64,000 bases of DNA, from NCBI RefSeq assembly GCF_016862215.1, contig NZ_BOMN01000064.1:16624-80623 (forward strand), read 5' to 3'. Source of the stretch: Winogradskya humida (GTDB lineage Bacteria; Actinomycetota; Actinomycetes; Mycobacteriales; Micromonosporaceae). The position numbers were made by a program, and so were the translations under genes. Positions 7,110 through 16,579 of this stretch are shown piece after piece. Each line of letters starts with the position of its first letter. Position 1 is the first letter of the stretch. The notes beneath the pieces are model-generated. The model was not told where the DNA came from. It ran no database searches and saw only the letters and a list, made by a program, of their open reading frames with translations.

Positions 7110-10100
7110 ATGGCAAGAACCGTCCGGATGCTCGCCGCCACCGTCCTGGCCGCGATCGTCGCCACTCCCCTCCCCGCCTTCGCGTCGCCGGCTTCGGCGG
7201 CCCCGGAGAGCGCTCTTCGGACCGCTCACTGGATCTGGTTCCCCGAATCAGGTCAGCCGGGTACGCGCTATCTCCAGCGCACCTTCACCGCACCTCAGCA
7301 GAGCACCACGGCAGAACTCGACATCACCGGCGACGACACCGTCGACGTGTGGCTCAACGGGACGTGGCTCGCGGGCTCACCGCGTACCCAGAGCTCCTGG
7401 AAGACCGCACTGCACGTCGACCTGGCCGCAGCCCTGAAACCCGGACCGAACACCCTGCTGGTCGCCGCCCGCAATGCCGCAGGTGATGCCGGCGTCCTCG
7501 GCCACCTCCGGGTTGCCGGACCGGGCAGCGTGCTCGACCTGGTCACCGACGGTTCGTGGCAGGCCTCGAATTCCGTGCCGCAGGCGTGGGTCCCGGCCAA
7601 GGACCTCGGTTTGTACGGCAAGAAGCCGTGGGGGCGCAACGTCAGCCTCGCCCGGACCGCGGCTCTCGCGCCGACCCTCGTCGGCGGCCTCACCACCGAG
7701 CGCCAGACCAACCCGCTGGGCATCGCCGCGGCGAAACCCCGCTTCGGCTGGAAGCTGCTGTCCGCGGCGAAAGGCCAGCTCCAGGGCCGCTACCAGGTGG
7801 TTGTCGGCACGAAACCAGGCGCGAAAGACGTCTGGGACAGCGGTCAGGTCGCCTCGCAGCAATCCGTGGACATCGCGTACGCCGGGCCCGCACTGGCGAA
7901 GGACCGCACGTACTACTGGCGGGTGCGCGTCTGGGATGCTCAGGGCCGCGCGAGCGCGTGGAGCAGCAACGCGCGTTTCGACACCGCACTGGCGGCGTGG
8001 TCGGCCGACTTCATCGGGGACCCCGGCACGGCGAACCTCACCGGCGCCAACTGGATCTGGTATCCCGAAGGTGACCCCGCCACCAGCGCACCGGCCGCCA
8101 CCCGCTACTTCCGGCGCACGTTCGACCTGACGGAGGTCAAGCGCAGCACGCTCGTGGTGACCGGCGACGACACCGCGGACGTCTGGGTCAACGGCGTCCA
8201 GGTCACCACGTCGCGCCGGGTCACCGACTCGTGGAAACGGGCGACCACCATCGACGTGACCGCGCAGCTGCGTACCGGTAGCAACACCGTCGCGATCGCC
8301 GCCACCAACACCACCGAGGGCCCGGCAGGTCTGCTGGCCAAGCTCGAGTCGATCAGTACGGATGCCAGCTGGAAAGCCGCGCAGACCGCCCCGGACGGCT
8401 GGCAGCAGAACGGCTTCGACGACAGCGCCTGGCCCGCAGCGTCGGTCCTCGCCGCGAACCCCGGCGGCCCGTGGGGCGACCAGGTCACGGTACCCAACCC
8501 GGCGCCGCGGCTCGCGAAGACGTTCACGGTCGCCAAGAAGGTCACCCGCGCGCGGCTTTTCGCCACGGCGCTGGGTCTGCACGAGACGTACCTCAACGGC
8601 GCGAAGGTCACCCAGGAGCGGCTCGCCCCCGGCTGGACCGATTACAACAAGCGCCTGCAGTACCGCGAGTACGACGTGACGGCCGCGCTCAAGCAGGGTT
8701 CCAACGAGCTGTCCGCGCTGGTCGGCAACGGCTGGTACGCGGGCAACATCGGCTTCGCGGGGACCCACGTCTACGGCGCTTCGCCGTGGTATTCCGCTCA
8801 GCTGAGTGTCGAGTATGCGGACGGGTCGCGCGCTGATGTGCGTACCGACGGATCATGGTCCTCGACCGCGAGCACCATCGTGGCCGACGATCTCTATCAC
8901 GGTGAGGATCAGGACGCCCGCATCGCGGGTGGTCAGGGCAGGGCCGTGACCGTACGCACGGCAGCCCAGCCGAACCTCGTCCCCCAGGTCGACCCGGGCG
9001 TCACCGTGCAGCAGGAACTGCGCCCGGTCGCCCTGACCCAGCCGAAGCCGGGCGTGTGGATCGCCGACCTCGGCCAGAACTTCACCGGCTGGAACCGGCT
9101 GAAGGTCGACGGCCCGGCCGGCACCCGCGTGACCCTGCGCCACGGCGAGATCCTCAACGCCGACGGCACGCTCTACACGACCAACCTCCGCGCGGCCCAG
9201 GCCACCGACACGTTCACGCTCAAGGGCGGCGGAATTGAAACGTTCGAGCCGCATTTCACCGTCCACGGCTACCGCTACGTCGAGCTGACCGGATTCCCCG
9301 GGGCGCCCACCGCGGACAGCATCACCGGCCTCGCCGCCTGGACCGACGGCGCGGAAACCGGCGACTTCGAGACCAGCGACCCGCTCGTGAACCAGCTGCA
9401 GAGCAACATCCTGTGGGGCGCGCGCTCCAACATGCTGTCGATCCCGACCGACTGCCCGCAACGCGACGAGCGGCTCGGCTGGACCGGCGACATCGCGGCG
9501 TTCGGCGCCACGTCCACGTTCAACTTCGACACCCACGGGCTGCTCACCAAGTTCGTCGACGACCTGGTGGACGCGCAGCACAGCGACGGCTCGTTCACCG
9601 ACGTCGCACCCGACGTGCTGGGCGGCTCGGGCAAGGCCGGCTGGGGTGACGCGGGCGTCGTGGTGCCGTACGTCATCTGGCAGCGCTACGGCGACCTGTC
9701 CGCCGCCGACAAGCACTTCGATGCCCTCGCCAAGTGGGTCGAGTATCTGCGCAGCACCTCGGGCGCGGACCTCATCCGCAACCACGAGACCTTCGGCGAC
9801 TGGCTCAACGTCGACGACAACACCGCCAACGACCTGACCAGCACCGCGTTCTTCGGCTGGTCGACACGGCTCGTGGCCCGGATGGCCGCGGCAACCGGCC
9901 GCACCGCCGACGCCGCCCGCTTCAATGCGCTCGCTGACCAGATCGGGGCAGCGTTCACGGCGAAGTTCGTCACCGCGGACGGCACCGTCGGCAGCAACAG
10001 CCAGACCGGCTACGTGCTCGCCCTCGCCTTCGGGCTCGTCCCGCCGGACCGGCAGCAGGCGGTCGCCGACAAACTCGCCGCGAAGGTGGCCTCCCGCAAC

Positions 10101-10667
10101 GGGCACCTCTCGGTCGGCTTCATGGGTGTCGAGAACCTGCTCCCGGTCCTCGCCGACCACGGCCACCTCGACACGGCGTACCAGATCCTGCAGCAGCCGG
10201 ACTACCCCGGCTGGGGCTACATGAACTCCCGCGGCGCCACCACCATCTGGGAACGCTGGGACGGCATCCGCCCCGACGGCGCCCTGCAGGACCCCGGCAT
10301 GAACTCCTTCAACCACTACGGCCTCGGCTCGGTCGGCGACTGGCTCTACCGCACGGTCGGCGGCATCGCCCCGGCCACCCCGGGATACCAGCAGCTCACC
10401 CTCGCACCCAGGCCCGGCGGCTCGCTCACGCACGCGACGACTTCGTTGACCACGTCGTACGGCCAGACGCGTACACAATGGAGTCGTAGCGGCACGGTGT
10501 TGACGCTCAAGGTCACCGTCCCGCCGAACACCACGGCAACCGTCCAGGTCCCGGCCACGTCAGCGGCCGCGGTCACCGCCCCGCCCGAAGCGGTCGCCCA
10601 GGGCTACAGCTCCGGCACGGCGTCCTACTCCCTCGGCTCCGGCACCTACACCTTCACCGCCTCCTGA
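7110..10667 (+). CDS. Secreted alpha-L-rhamnosidase, GH78
   Basis: 1185 residues from the ATG at 7110, preceded by GAGGAG. Signal peptide about 1-32 ending ASPASAA. Then a beta-sandwich module (AHWIWFPESG to about residue 135), an FnIII-like segment (PRFGWKLLSA to about 295), a second copy of the first module (ANWIWYPEGD, about 312-410), the Bac_rhamnosid N domain (YLNGAKVTQERLAPGWTDY) and the (alpha/alpha)6 catalytic domain with DCPQRDERLGWTGD near 781-794, including the catalytic acids of the family. A beta-sandwich C-terminal domain closes it. It releases terminal L-rhamnose from plant glycosides or polysaccharides. Confidence 0.93.
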   Translation: MARTVRMLAATVLAAIVATPLPAFASPASAAPESALRTAHWIWFPESGQPGTRYLQRTFTAPQQSTTAELDITGDDTVDVWLNGTWLAGSPRTQSSWKTALHVDLAAALKPGPNTLLVAARNAAGDAGVLGHLRVAGPGSVLDLVTDGSWQASNSVPQAWVPAKDLGLYGKKPWGRNVSLARTAALAPTLVGGLTTERQTNPLGIAAAKPRFGWKLLSAAKGQLQGRYQVVVGTKPGAKDVWDSGQVASQQSVDIAYAGPALAKDRTYYWRVRVWDAQGRASAWSSNARFDTALAAWSADFIGDPGTANLTGANWIWYPEGDPATSAPAATRYFRRTFDLTEVKRSTLVVTGDDTADVWVNGVQVTTSRRVTDSWKRATTIDVTAQLRTGSNTVAIAATNTTEGPAGLLAKLESISTDASWKAAQTAPDGWQQNGFDDSAWPAASVLAANPGGPWGDQVTVPNPAPRLAKTFTVAKKVTRARLFATALGLHETYLNGAKVTQERLAPGWTDYNKRLQYREYDVTAALKQGSNELSALVGNGWYAGNIGFAGTHVYGASPWYSAQLSVEYADGSRADVRTDGSWSSTASTIVADDLYHGEDQDARIAGGQGRAVTVRTAAQPNLVPQVDPGVTVQQELRPVALTQPKPGVWIADLGQNFTGWNRLKVDGPAGTRVTLRHGEILNADGTLYTTNLRAAQATDTFTLKGGGIETFEPHFTVHGYRYVELTGFPGAPTADSITGLAAWTDGAETGDFETSDPLVNQLQSNILWGARSNMLSIPTDCPQRDERLGWTGDIAAFGATSTFNFDTHGLLTKFVDDLVDAQHSDGSFTDVAPDVLGGSGKAGWGDAGVVVPYVIWQRYGDLSAADKHFDALAKWVEYLRSTSGADLIRNHETFGDWLNVDDNTANDLTSTAFFGWSTRLVARMAAATGRTADAARFNALADQIGAAFTAKFVTADGTVGSNSQTGYVLALAFGLVPPDRQQAVADKLAAKVASRNGHLSVGFMGVENLLPVLADHGHLDTAYQILQQPDYPGWGYMNSRGATTIWERWDGIRPDGALQDPGMNSFNHYGLGSVGDWLYRTVGGIAPATPGYQQLTLAPRPGGSLTHATTSLTTSYGQTRTQWSRSGTVLTLKVTVPPNTTATVQVPATSAAAVTAPPEAVAQGYSSGTASYSLGSGTYTFTAS

Positions 10668-10672
10668 CGAGT

Positions 10673-10702
10673 GTGGCCCGCGTGCTCCCGCACGCGGGCC
10701 AC
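10673..10702 (+). terminator. Terminator hairpin after the rhamnosidase
   Basis: GTGGCCCGCGTG pairs perfectly with CACGCGGGCCAC across a CTCCCG loop, six bases after the stop codon. There is no T-run, as is common in high-GC actinomycetes. Confidence 0.85.
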
Positions 10703-11067
10703 TACCGTCCTTGCTTGCGCCAGCTTCGAGGGCTGGAGAAGGCCGACTTCGAGCGGAACCGACCCGGGTGGTCGCGGTGCCGTCGCCGGCGTCCGCAGCA
10801 GCAGCCCGGGTATCTCGGAGCGACCAGCCGGCCCTCCCGGTTGGCGGCACCGGGCGCCAGGATCGTAGGAACCTCGATGGCCCGCTTCCAGAGCCACGCG
10901 TGATCGAGCGCGAAGCTGAGCTGCGACGTCATGCGACCAGACTTCCATCAATGCCGATCCCCGCGCCACCGTTATTTTTGGGGCTGGCTGTATACAACAG
11001 GTTCTCAGCCACTTCACAACATCTCGACGCATAGTGGGGAGGTAGTTACGGCTCTCTGGAGGAAATT
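10703..11067. other. Gene-free gap
   Basis: 365 nt with no gene I can support. A minus-strand reading at about 10790-10932 starts plausibly (MTSQLSFALDHAWLWKRAIE) but turns into Arg-rich shadow sequence and may be a gene remnant. A GGTTCTCAGCC / GGCTG stretch and TATACA near 11000 could be promoter material for the YggT gene; TGGAGGAAA before 11068 is its ribosome binding site. Confidence 0.4.
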
Positions 11068-11346
11068 GTGGGTCCCCTGCTTGCTCTGATCAGCTTTGTG
11101 TTGCTGCTGGTGCAGTTGCTGCTGGTCGTTCGCGCGATCCTGGACTGGAGCGTGACGCTGGCGGGCCCGAGCATGCCGGGCTCGTTCCGCTCGCGGCTGA
11201 CCCGTGGGGTCTATGCGGTGACCGAGCCCATTCTGGCCCCCGTTCGCCGGGTGATTCCCCCGCTGCGCGCCGGCGGTGTCGCGATCGACCTGTCGTTCAT
11301 CGTGGTGTTCCTGGCGATCGTGCTGATCCGGTCGTTCATTCTCTGA
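11068..11346 (+). CDS. YggT-family membrane protein
   Basis: 92 residues from a GTG with ribosome binding site TGGAGGAAA. Two hydrophobic segments (LLALISFVLLLVQLLLVVRAIL and IDLSFIVVFLAIVLI) flank the conserved EPILAPVRRVIPPLRAGG. YggT proteins are small membrane proteins; in actinobacteria the best known copy sits by sepF and divIVA. Here the gene is alone, so this is a second, orphan paralogue. Role unknown; some family members are linked to osmotic stress. Confidence 0.85.
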   Translation: MGPLLALISFVLLLVQLLLVVRAILDWSVTLAGPSMPGSFRSRLTRGVYAVTEPILAPVRRVIPPLRAGGVAIDLSFIVVFLAIVLIRSFIL

Positions 11347-11376
11347 AAGCTCTGACGATGTTCTATTGTCCCGCGA

Positions 11377-11880
11377 ATGCCTGACGTACGGATTGTCCAG
11401 CTGCCGGTTGATACCTTCGACGCCCTGAGCCGGGGTGACCTGGCCGGGGCGAACGAGACCAGTCCGGTGCCGCTGAGCGAATACCTGGCGAGCACGGCCA
11501 ACGCGAGCACCTGGGCGCGGCGTTACCGCCAGGTGCTCGCCGAGCCGGCGGACGGCGCGTGGGTCACCGGTGCGATCTGGGACATGGAGGAACAGATCAC
11601 CGTGGGTCGCGCGGGTTTTCACTCCGCGCCTGTCGACGGGACCCTGGAGATCGGATACGCCGTCGACCCCGCCTTCCGTCGCCGGGGGTATGCCCGCGCG
11701 GCCTTGAAGGAGCTGCTCGAACGGGCAGCTCAGGAGCCCGGCGTACGCACGGTCCGGCTCACCATCGCGCCTGACAACGTAGCGTCGATGTCCCTGGCCG
11801 GGCAGTTCCCGTTCCGGACGGTCGGCGAGCAGTGGGACGATGAGGACGGTCTTGAGATAATCCTGGAAATGGATGTGTGA
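11377..11880 (+). CDS. GNAT-family N-acetyltransferase
   Basis: 167 residues, ATG at 11377, 30 nt after yggT. The acetyl-CoA binding motif A is clear: EIGYAVDPAFRRRGYARAAL (RRRGYA loop). N-acetyltransferases of this class modify small molecules or protein N-termini. The substrate side is not conserved enough to name. No partner genes. Confidence 0.85.
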   Translation: MPDVRIVQLPVDTFDALSRGDLAGANETSPVPLSEYLASTANASTWARRYRQVLAEPADGAWVTGAIWDMEEQITVGRAGFHSAPVDGTLEIGYAVDPAFRRRGYARAALKELLERAAQEPGVRTVRLTIAPDNVASMSLAGQFPFRTVGEQWDDEDGLEIILEMDV

Positions 11881-11934
11881 GGATGTCGCACTAAGATCGT
11901 TCGTGGACGGTCGTCGTCCAGGGGTGGGGGAAAC

Positions 11935-12735
11935 GTGAGCAGCGCCGCGGACCGCTTTGACACGACCATTGCCCACCCCGCCCGGCGTTACAACTACTGG
12001 CTGGGTGGCAAGGACAACTTCGCCGCCGACCGGGCCTCCGGGGACGCGATCGAGGCGGCCATGCCGAGCATCCGGCTGATGGCGATCGAGAACAGGATGT
12101 TCCTGGGCCGGGCCGTGGAATACCTCGCCGGCCAGGGCGTGCGGCAGTTCCTGGACATCGGCACCGGCATCCCGGCGCCGGGCAACACCCACGAGGTCGC
12201 CCAGGCGATCCAGCCGTCGACCCGCACGGTCTACGTCGACAACGACCCGATCGTGCTCACCCACGCCCGCGCGCTGATCACGAGCGGTCCGGAGGGCTCG
12301 ATCAGCTACCTCGACGCCGACCTGCGCGAGCCCGGCCAGATCCTCGGTCACCCGGAGCTGGCCGCGACGCTGGACTTCACCCAGCCGATCGCGTTGCTGC
12401 TGGTCGCCGTCCTGCACTTCATCCGAGACGACGAGGACCCGCAGGGCATCATCGACAAGCTGGTCGGCGCGCTGCCACCGGGCAGTTACGTGGTCGCCTC
12501 GCACGCCACCTGGGAATACCAGTCCGCGAAGGCGATCGCCGAGCTCACCGCGAACAACCCGGACGGCCGGTTCGTCCCGCGCACCGGCGACCGGCTCCGC
12601 GAGCTGATGCACGGGCTCGACTTCCTCGACCCGGGCCTGGTATCGGTGTCCCGCTGGCGCGCGGACGGGGAACCCCAGCCCCGCCCGCGCATCGAAGACG
12701 TCTCCTGCAACGGCGTCGTCGCCCGCAAGCACTAG
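11935..12735 (+). CDS. SAM-dependent methyltransferase, DUF574 type
   Basis: 266 residues from a GTG at 11935. Matches the actinomycete S-adenosyl methyltransferase family PF04672: PARRYNYWLGGKDNFAADR near the N-terminus, the SAM motif FLDIGTGIPAPGNTHEVAQ, VYVDNDPIVLTHARAL, and LLLVAVLHFIRDDEDP. Members are abundant in Streptomyces, Actinoplanes and relatives; targets are mostly unknown. Cytoplasmic and monocistronic. Confidence 0.92.
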   Translation: MSSAADRFDTTIAHPARRYNYWLGGKDNFAADRASGDAIEAAMPSIRLMAIENRMFLGRAVEYLAGQGVRQFLDIGTGIPAPGNTHEVAQAIQPSTRTVYVDNDPIVLTHARALITSGPEGSISYLDADLREPGQILGHPELAATLDFTQPIALLLVAVLHFIRDDEDPQGIIDKLVGALPPGSYVVASHATWEYQSAKAIAELTANNPDGRFVPRTGDRLRELMHGLDFLDPGLVSVSRWRADGEPQPRPRIEDVSCNGVVARKH

Positions 12736-12854
12736 TGTCCCTGAGTCGGTAGTTGCTTGTCAGTTCGGTCCGGGTGGATCACCCTTCCCAGAGCCGATGC
12801 CGATGGCGTTCTGACACACACCGGCCGCGACCGAGTTGTTGCAGTCCATGCCAC

Positions 12855-13043
12855 GAGGCTGAATGTTGCGCTGGACACCGAGATGCAAAAACTATCTGCG
12901 GTGTTGCTCCTCAAAACCGGCCAATCACGTCTGACAGAACAACATATGTATCCCGGCCAGACCTAATCGGCCCACACTTGACACCCAAAGCCGCAGAAGA
13001 TTGCGGCATAGCCGGTTTCACCGCAACTTCGTGCCTCGGGGCC
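12855..13043 (+). repeat. Dispersed intergenic element, copy B
   Basis: Lies in the 414-nt gap between 12735 and 13150, which has no gene I can support. Homologous to copy A at 3798-3982 in inverse orientation. Internal dyad: GGCCAATCACGTCTGAC (from 12919) mirrored by GGCCAGACCTAATCGGCC (from 12955). See copy A for the shared reading frame. The remaining 120 nt upstream show nothing recognisable. Confidence 0.65.
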
Positions 13044-13099
13044 GAATCCTGCCGCCCGCGCCACCTACCGCAAATGGATCGAAGACTCAGGACACAAGT

Positions 13100-13148
13100 G
13101 CGCATCTGAGGGATCACGACGGCCTGCGCCGGGATCCCTCAGATGCGC
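13100..13148 (-). terminator. Terminator hairpin of the PadR/ABC operon
   Basis: GCGCATCTGAGGGATC at 13100-13115 pairs perfectly with GATCCCTCAGATGCGC at 13133-13148, a 16-bp stem with a 17-nt loop, directly after the permease stop codon at 13150. Confidence 0.85.
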
Positions 13149-13149
13149 T

Positions 13150-15348
13150 CTAGTCGTTACGCGCTGCCTCAGGCCCGGTGATCCGGCGGAGCAGGGGCAG
13201 CGTCGAGGCGATCACGGCCAGGGACAGCAGCACGCCGAGGATCACGGTGACGTAGAAGGTGACGCCGGGGGACCGCAGCGGCAGGTGCATCTGGGCGGTC
13301 AGGAACAGGTGCGCGCAGAGCAGTCCCGCACCCACGGCGACCAGCGCCGCCGCCAGCAGTGGGGTCGCGCTTTCCAGGGCCACGACCCGGCGCAGCATGC
13401 CGAGCGGGACCCCGGTCAGCCGCAGGACGCTGAACGGCCGGCGGCGCTCGGCCAGGCTGCCCGCGACGTTCACCGCGAGGCTCAGCCCGGCGAGCACGAG
13501 CGACGCCAGCACCACCACATTGGCCAGCCGCTTCCAGCCGTCAAGAACGCGGGTCGTGTCCGCCTGCCAATCGGCGTCGGTGATGGGACCCCACCGCAAC
13601 GGGTACGCGTTCCCGAGAACCGTCCGCGCCCGTTCCACCGACGCCGTCGTGCCGTCGGTGCCGACGATCAGTGACGTCGCCTGCATGGCCGCGAGCTGCT
13701 CCGGCGTGTAGTCGGCGGTCGGCCACGCGGTCCGCCACTCCGCGGGCCATGGGTCCTCCATCGCCCGCGCGTCCGTCATCACCCAGGCTGTCTTCGCACC
13801 GGGTTTGCAGGGTGTGAGGCCCGGCACCCGCGCGAGCTCGGCGCAGGACGCGAGCGACTCCAGGGTGAACCCGCCGGGTCCCTCCGCCTTGGCGCCTTCC
13901 GGTGCCGTCCGCACCACCGCCGCCGTGCCGGGGAGACCGGCCGGGATGACCGTGCCGGTCGGGGCGTGCTCGCGGTCCCGGAAGAGCAGGGCCATCAGCT
14001 CGGTGCTGCCCGGGCTGTCGCCGGGGTGATCCGCGTCAGCAGCGACCGTCCCCATCACGCCTACCGCCACGCTCGTCACGAACAGCGCGAGCACGAGACC
14101 GCTCACCGCGCGAAAGCCGGCCGCCGGGTTGTCGGCGAGGCGCCGCGCGGCGATCAGGGCGGCCGGGCGGCGGGCCCGCGAGGCGAGCAACCGGGCCGCG
14201 GCCATGGTCAGCCACGGTCCCGCGACCACTAGCCCGATCATCACGATCAGGATGCCCGGGACGAACGCCAGCACCTGACCGTTCGACGTCTCCGGCCGCC
14301 GGCCGATGAAGAACGCAAGCTCGGCGAGGCCGAGAACAAGCGGGATCAGCCGGTACGCCCGCGGCGGCCTGGGCGTGCCACGCCGGGTCACCCCCAAAGG
14401 CGATATGTGTACGCGTCTCAGCGCGAACCTCGCCGCCAGCGCGGACGCCACGGGCACGCCCACCGCCACCCCGAGCACACCCCACCAACCCGGTGACAGG
14501 TCGGACGGGAACATGGGCGACCCGCTGAACGGGATCGCGGCCAGCCGGTCGCGTACCAGATAGAAGATCACGAAGCCGGCGGCGGTCCCGGCGAGCGACG
14601 ACACCGTGGCCTCGACCGCCGAGACGATCGCGACCTGGCGCGGGGTGGCACCGACCAGCCGCATCGCCGCGAATCGCTGCTCGCGTCGCGCCGCCGCGAG
14701 CCGGGTGGCCGAGCCGACCAGGATGAGCAGCGGGAAGATCAGGGCGAGCGCGACGACGGACAGGATCAGGAGGAGCCCGTTCGCCGGGATGCCCGCATAA
14801 CAGCCGGACGGGCAGTCCCGGGGCCCGATGTCCGGGAACGAGGCGACCCGGACGGCACCGTCGCGCTGCGCGAGCTCTTCCGGCGTGTGCCCGACGACGG
14901 CGATGAGGGAATCCGGTGCGGGCAGTGCGGCGTCCCCGATCGTGCCGGCCGGCCGGTCCGCGAGACGGTCCTTCAACTGCGCGTCCGGCGCGGAAGCGAG
15001 CAGGTCCTGCAGGGCGGGCGAGGCGAAGAACTCCCCCGGCCCCGGCAGCCGGGGCAGGCCCGGTGGCACGGGTGCGCCGGGTCCGGCGGCGGCGATATCG
15101 ATTCGGGCCAGCGTGCTCTGCGCGTACATATCGATGTGGAGATCCCACCAGAGCGGGCCGTCGGCGGCAGGTGTCATGTCCGCGTTGGCCCAGTCGAAGC
15201 GGTCACTCTGCTTGACCACACCGGACATCCCGCCGACAGCCGTGAGCAGCATGGCCACCCCGAGCGCCACAGCGACCGCGATGAGCGTGAGCCGCAGCGC
15301 AGCCTCGCGCCCACCGGCCAGCGTGAGCCGCAGCCCGAACCGGATCAT
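13150..15348 (-). CDS. FtsX/MacB-like ABC transporter permease
   Basis: 732 residues. One N-terminal membrane helix (LRLTLIAVAVALGVAMLLTAV), a large extracytoplasmic domain (about 45-195), then helices NGLLLILSVVALALIFPLLILV and others. A second FtsX-type block lies at the C-terminus (about 600-730). The MAAAR-type coupling sequence RREQRFAAMRLVGATPRQVAIVSAVEA is typical. Such large actinomycete permeases export lipids, peptides or antibiotics, or act as mechanotransducers. ATG overlaps the ATPase stop (ATGA). Confidence 0.88.
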   Translation of the reverse strand: MIRFGLRLTLAGGREAALRLTLIAVAVALGVAMLLTAVGGMSGVVKQSDRFDWANADMTPAADGPLWWDLHIDMYAQSTLARIDIAAAGPGAPVPPGLPRLPGPGEFFASPALQDLLASAPDAQLKDRLADRPAGTIGDAALPAPDSLIAVVGHTPEELAQRDGAVRVASFPDIGPRDCPSGCYAGIPANGLLLILSVVALALIFPLLILVGSATRLAAARREQRFAAMRLVGATPRQVAIVSAVEATVSSLAGTAAGFVIFYLVRDRLAAIPFSGSPMFPSDLSPGWWGVLGVAVGVPVASALAARFALRRVHISPLGVTRRGTPRPPRAYRLIPLVLGLAELAFFIGRRPETSNGQVLAFVPGILIVMIGLVVAGPWLTMAAARLLASRARRPAALIAARRLADNPAAGFRAVSGLVLALFVTSVAVGVMGTVAADADHPGDSPGSTELMALLFRDREHAPTGTVIPAGLPGTAAVVRTAPEGAKAEGPGGFTLESLASCAELARVPGLTPCKPGAKTAWVMTDARAMEDPWPAEWRTAWPTADYTPEQLAAMQATSLIVGTDGTTASVERARTVLGNAYPLRWGPITDADWQADTTRVLDGWKRLANVVVLASLVLAGLSLAVNVAGSLAERRRPFSVLRLTGVPLGMLRRVVALESATPLLAAALVAVGAGLLCAHLFLTAQMHLPLRSPGVTFYVTVILGVLLSLAVIASTLPLLRRITGPEAARND

Positions 15349-16019
15349 GTCGAGGCCGCCAGGCTGTGCACCCGGCCGTCACGCACCACGACTTCACTGT
15401 CCGCGTACGCCGCGACGCGCGGCTCGTGGGTGACCACGACAACCGTCGTCCCCTCCGCCCGCGCTGAGGTCACCAGCAGCTCCATGACCTGCTCGCCGGT
15501 GAGCGAGTCGAGCGACCCGGTCGGCTCGTCCGCGAACAGCACCCGCGGTTTGGCGACCAACCCCCGTGCCAGCGCGACGCGCTGAGCCTGGCCGCCGGAG
15601 AGCTCCCCCGAACGCCGTCCCCCGAGCCCGTCGAGCCCGAGCCGCGGAAACCACTCCCGCGCCTCCCGCACAGCCGCCGCCCTGCGCACCCCGCCGAGCA
15701 GCAACGGCAGCGCGACGTTCTCCTCCGCGGTCAGCTCCGGCACCAACTGCCCGAACTGGAACACGAACCCGAACTGATCCCGCCGCAGCGCACTACGCTC
15801 GTTCTCCCCCATCGCATCGAGCCGCCGCCCGGCAAAACTGACCACCCCCGAATCCGGCACCAGAATCCCCGCCAGACAATGCAGCAAGGTGGACTTCCCG
15901 GACCCGCTCGGCCCCATGATCGCCAGCACATCCCCCTCGCCGACCTCCAGATCGGCTCCCCGCAGGGCAGGCGTGCTCCCGAACGACAGCGTCACATCCT
16001 CCGCGCTGAGCAGGCTCAC
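15345..16019 (-). CDS. ABC transporter ATPase, MacB/LolD type
   Basis: 224 residues from a GTG at 16019 that overlaps the PadR stop (GTGA); a longer reading would intrude into padR. Walker A GPSGSGKS, Q-loop FGFVFQFGQL, signature LSGGQAQR, Walker B VLFADEPTGSLD, switch His VVVVTHEPRVAA. The ADEPTGSLD form is characteristic of the MacB/LolD/FtsE group and fits the FtsX-like permease that follows. Confidence 0.92.
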   Translation of the reverse strand: MSLLSAEDVTLSFGSTPALRGADLEVGEGDVLAIMGPSGSGKSTLLHCLAGILVPDSGVVSFAGRRLDAMGENERSALRRDQFGFVFQFGQLVPELTAEENVALPLLLGGVRRAAAVREAREWFPRLGLDGLGGRRSGELSGGQAQRVALARGLVAKPRVLFADEPTGSLDSLTGEQVMELLVTSARAEGTTVVVVTHEPRVAAYADSEVVVRDGRVHSLAAST

Positions 16020-16540
16020 TTCCGGACCTCCTCGGCCAGCGCATCCAGCCGCGACGAGGTCAGCTCGATCCACCGCAGATCGGCCTCCAGATGAAACAGC
16101 CCATGATCCGCAAGCAGCGCATCAACCAGCGCCCCCGACCGCTTGACCTCGGTCAACTCCCGCATCCGCTGCAGATGCGCCGCCCGCTGCCGATCCAGAT
16201 ATTCCGCTGCCGGCCGCTCCAGCATCAGCGCCAGTGTCACCTTGGCGAACAGCACGGTCTGCAGATGCGGCTCCGGCTCCACCGGCTGCACCAGCCAGGC
16301 ATCAACCTCCGTCGCCCCCGCATCGGTGATCACATACTGCTTCCGATCGGGCCCATCCCCCGGCCCCACCTCACTGACCACCACTTTCCCGTCCCGAGTC
16401 AGCCGAGCCAGCGTCGAATACACCTGTCCGAAGGAAAGCGGCTTACCCCGACCGAAAATCGCGTCGTAGTCCCGCTTGAGGTCATAACCATGGCTGGGCT
16501 CCCGCTCGAGCAACCCCAGCAACGTCAGAGGCACCGTCAT
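16016..16540 (-). CDS. PadR-family transcriptional regulator
   Basis: 174 residues. Winged helix MTVPLTLLGLLEREPSHGYDLKRDYDAIF, with GQVYSTLARLTRDGKVVV as recognition helix and wing, and a C-terminal dimerisation helix bundle (VLFAKVTLALMLERPAAEYL). The gene heads the operon with the ABC transporter, the standard arrangement for a PadR repressor of a drug or lipid exporter. A palindrome lies 12 nt upstream. Confidence 0.92.
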   Translation of the reverse strand: MTVPLTLLGLLEREPSHGYDLKRDYDAIFGRGKPLSFGQVYSTLARLTRDGKVVVSEVGPGDGPDRKQYVITDAGATEVDAWLVQPVEPEPHLQTVLFAKVTLALMLERPAAEYLDRQRAAHLQRMRELTEVKRSGALVDALLADHGLFHLEADLRWIELTSSRLDALAEEVRK

Positions 16541-16551
16541 GCCAGGAACTA

Positions 16552-16579
16552 TACTCTCGGCGTATACCCCGAGAGAATA
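16552..16579. promoter_or_regulatory. Candidate PadR operator
   Basis: TACTCTCGG at 16552-16560 is mirrored by CCGAGAGAATA at 16569-16579 around GTATAC. The core CTCTCGG/CCGAGAG is perfect. Position just upstream of the padR start suggests autoregulation. It abuts the stop of the convergent-side gene at 16580. Confidence 0.65.

Noticed and set aside
10646..11032. Overlapping minus-strand frames beside the rhamnosidase
   Set aside because: Frames shift between Arg-rich shadow and plausible segments with no consistent start; too weak to call a pseudogene.
12753..13109. A plus-strand frame across intergenic copy B as a gene
   Set aside because: It lacks a ribosome binding site, and its homology to copy A ends at the element boundary, so I list it as a repeat, not a CDS.
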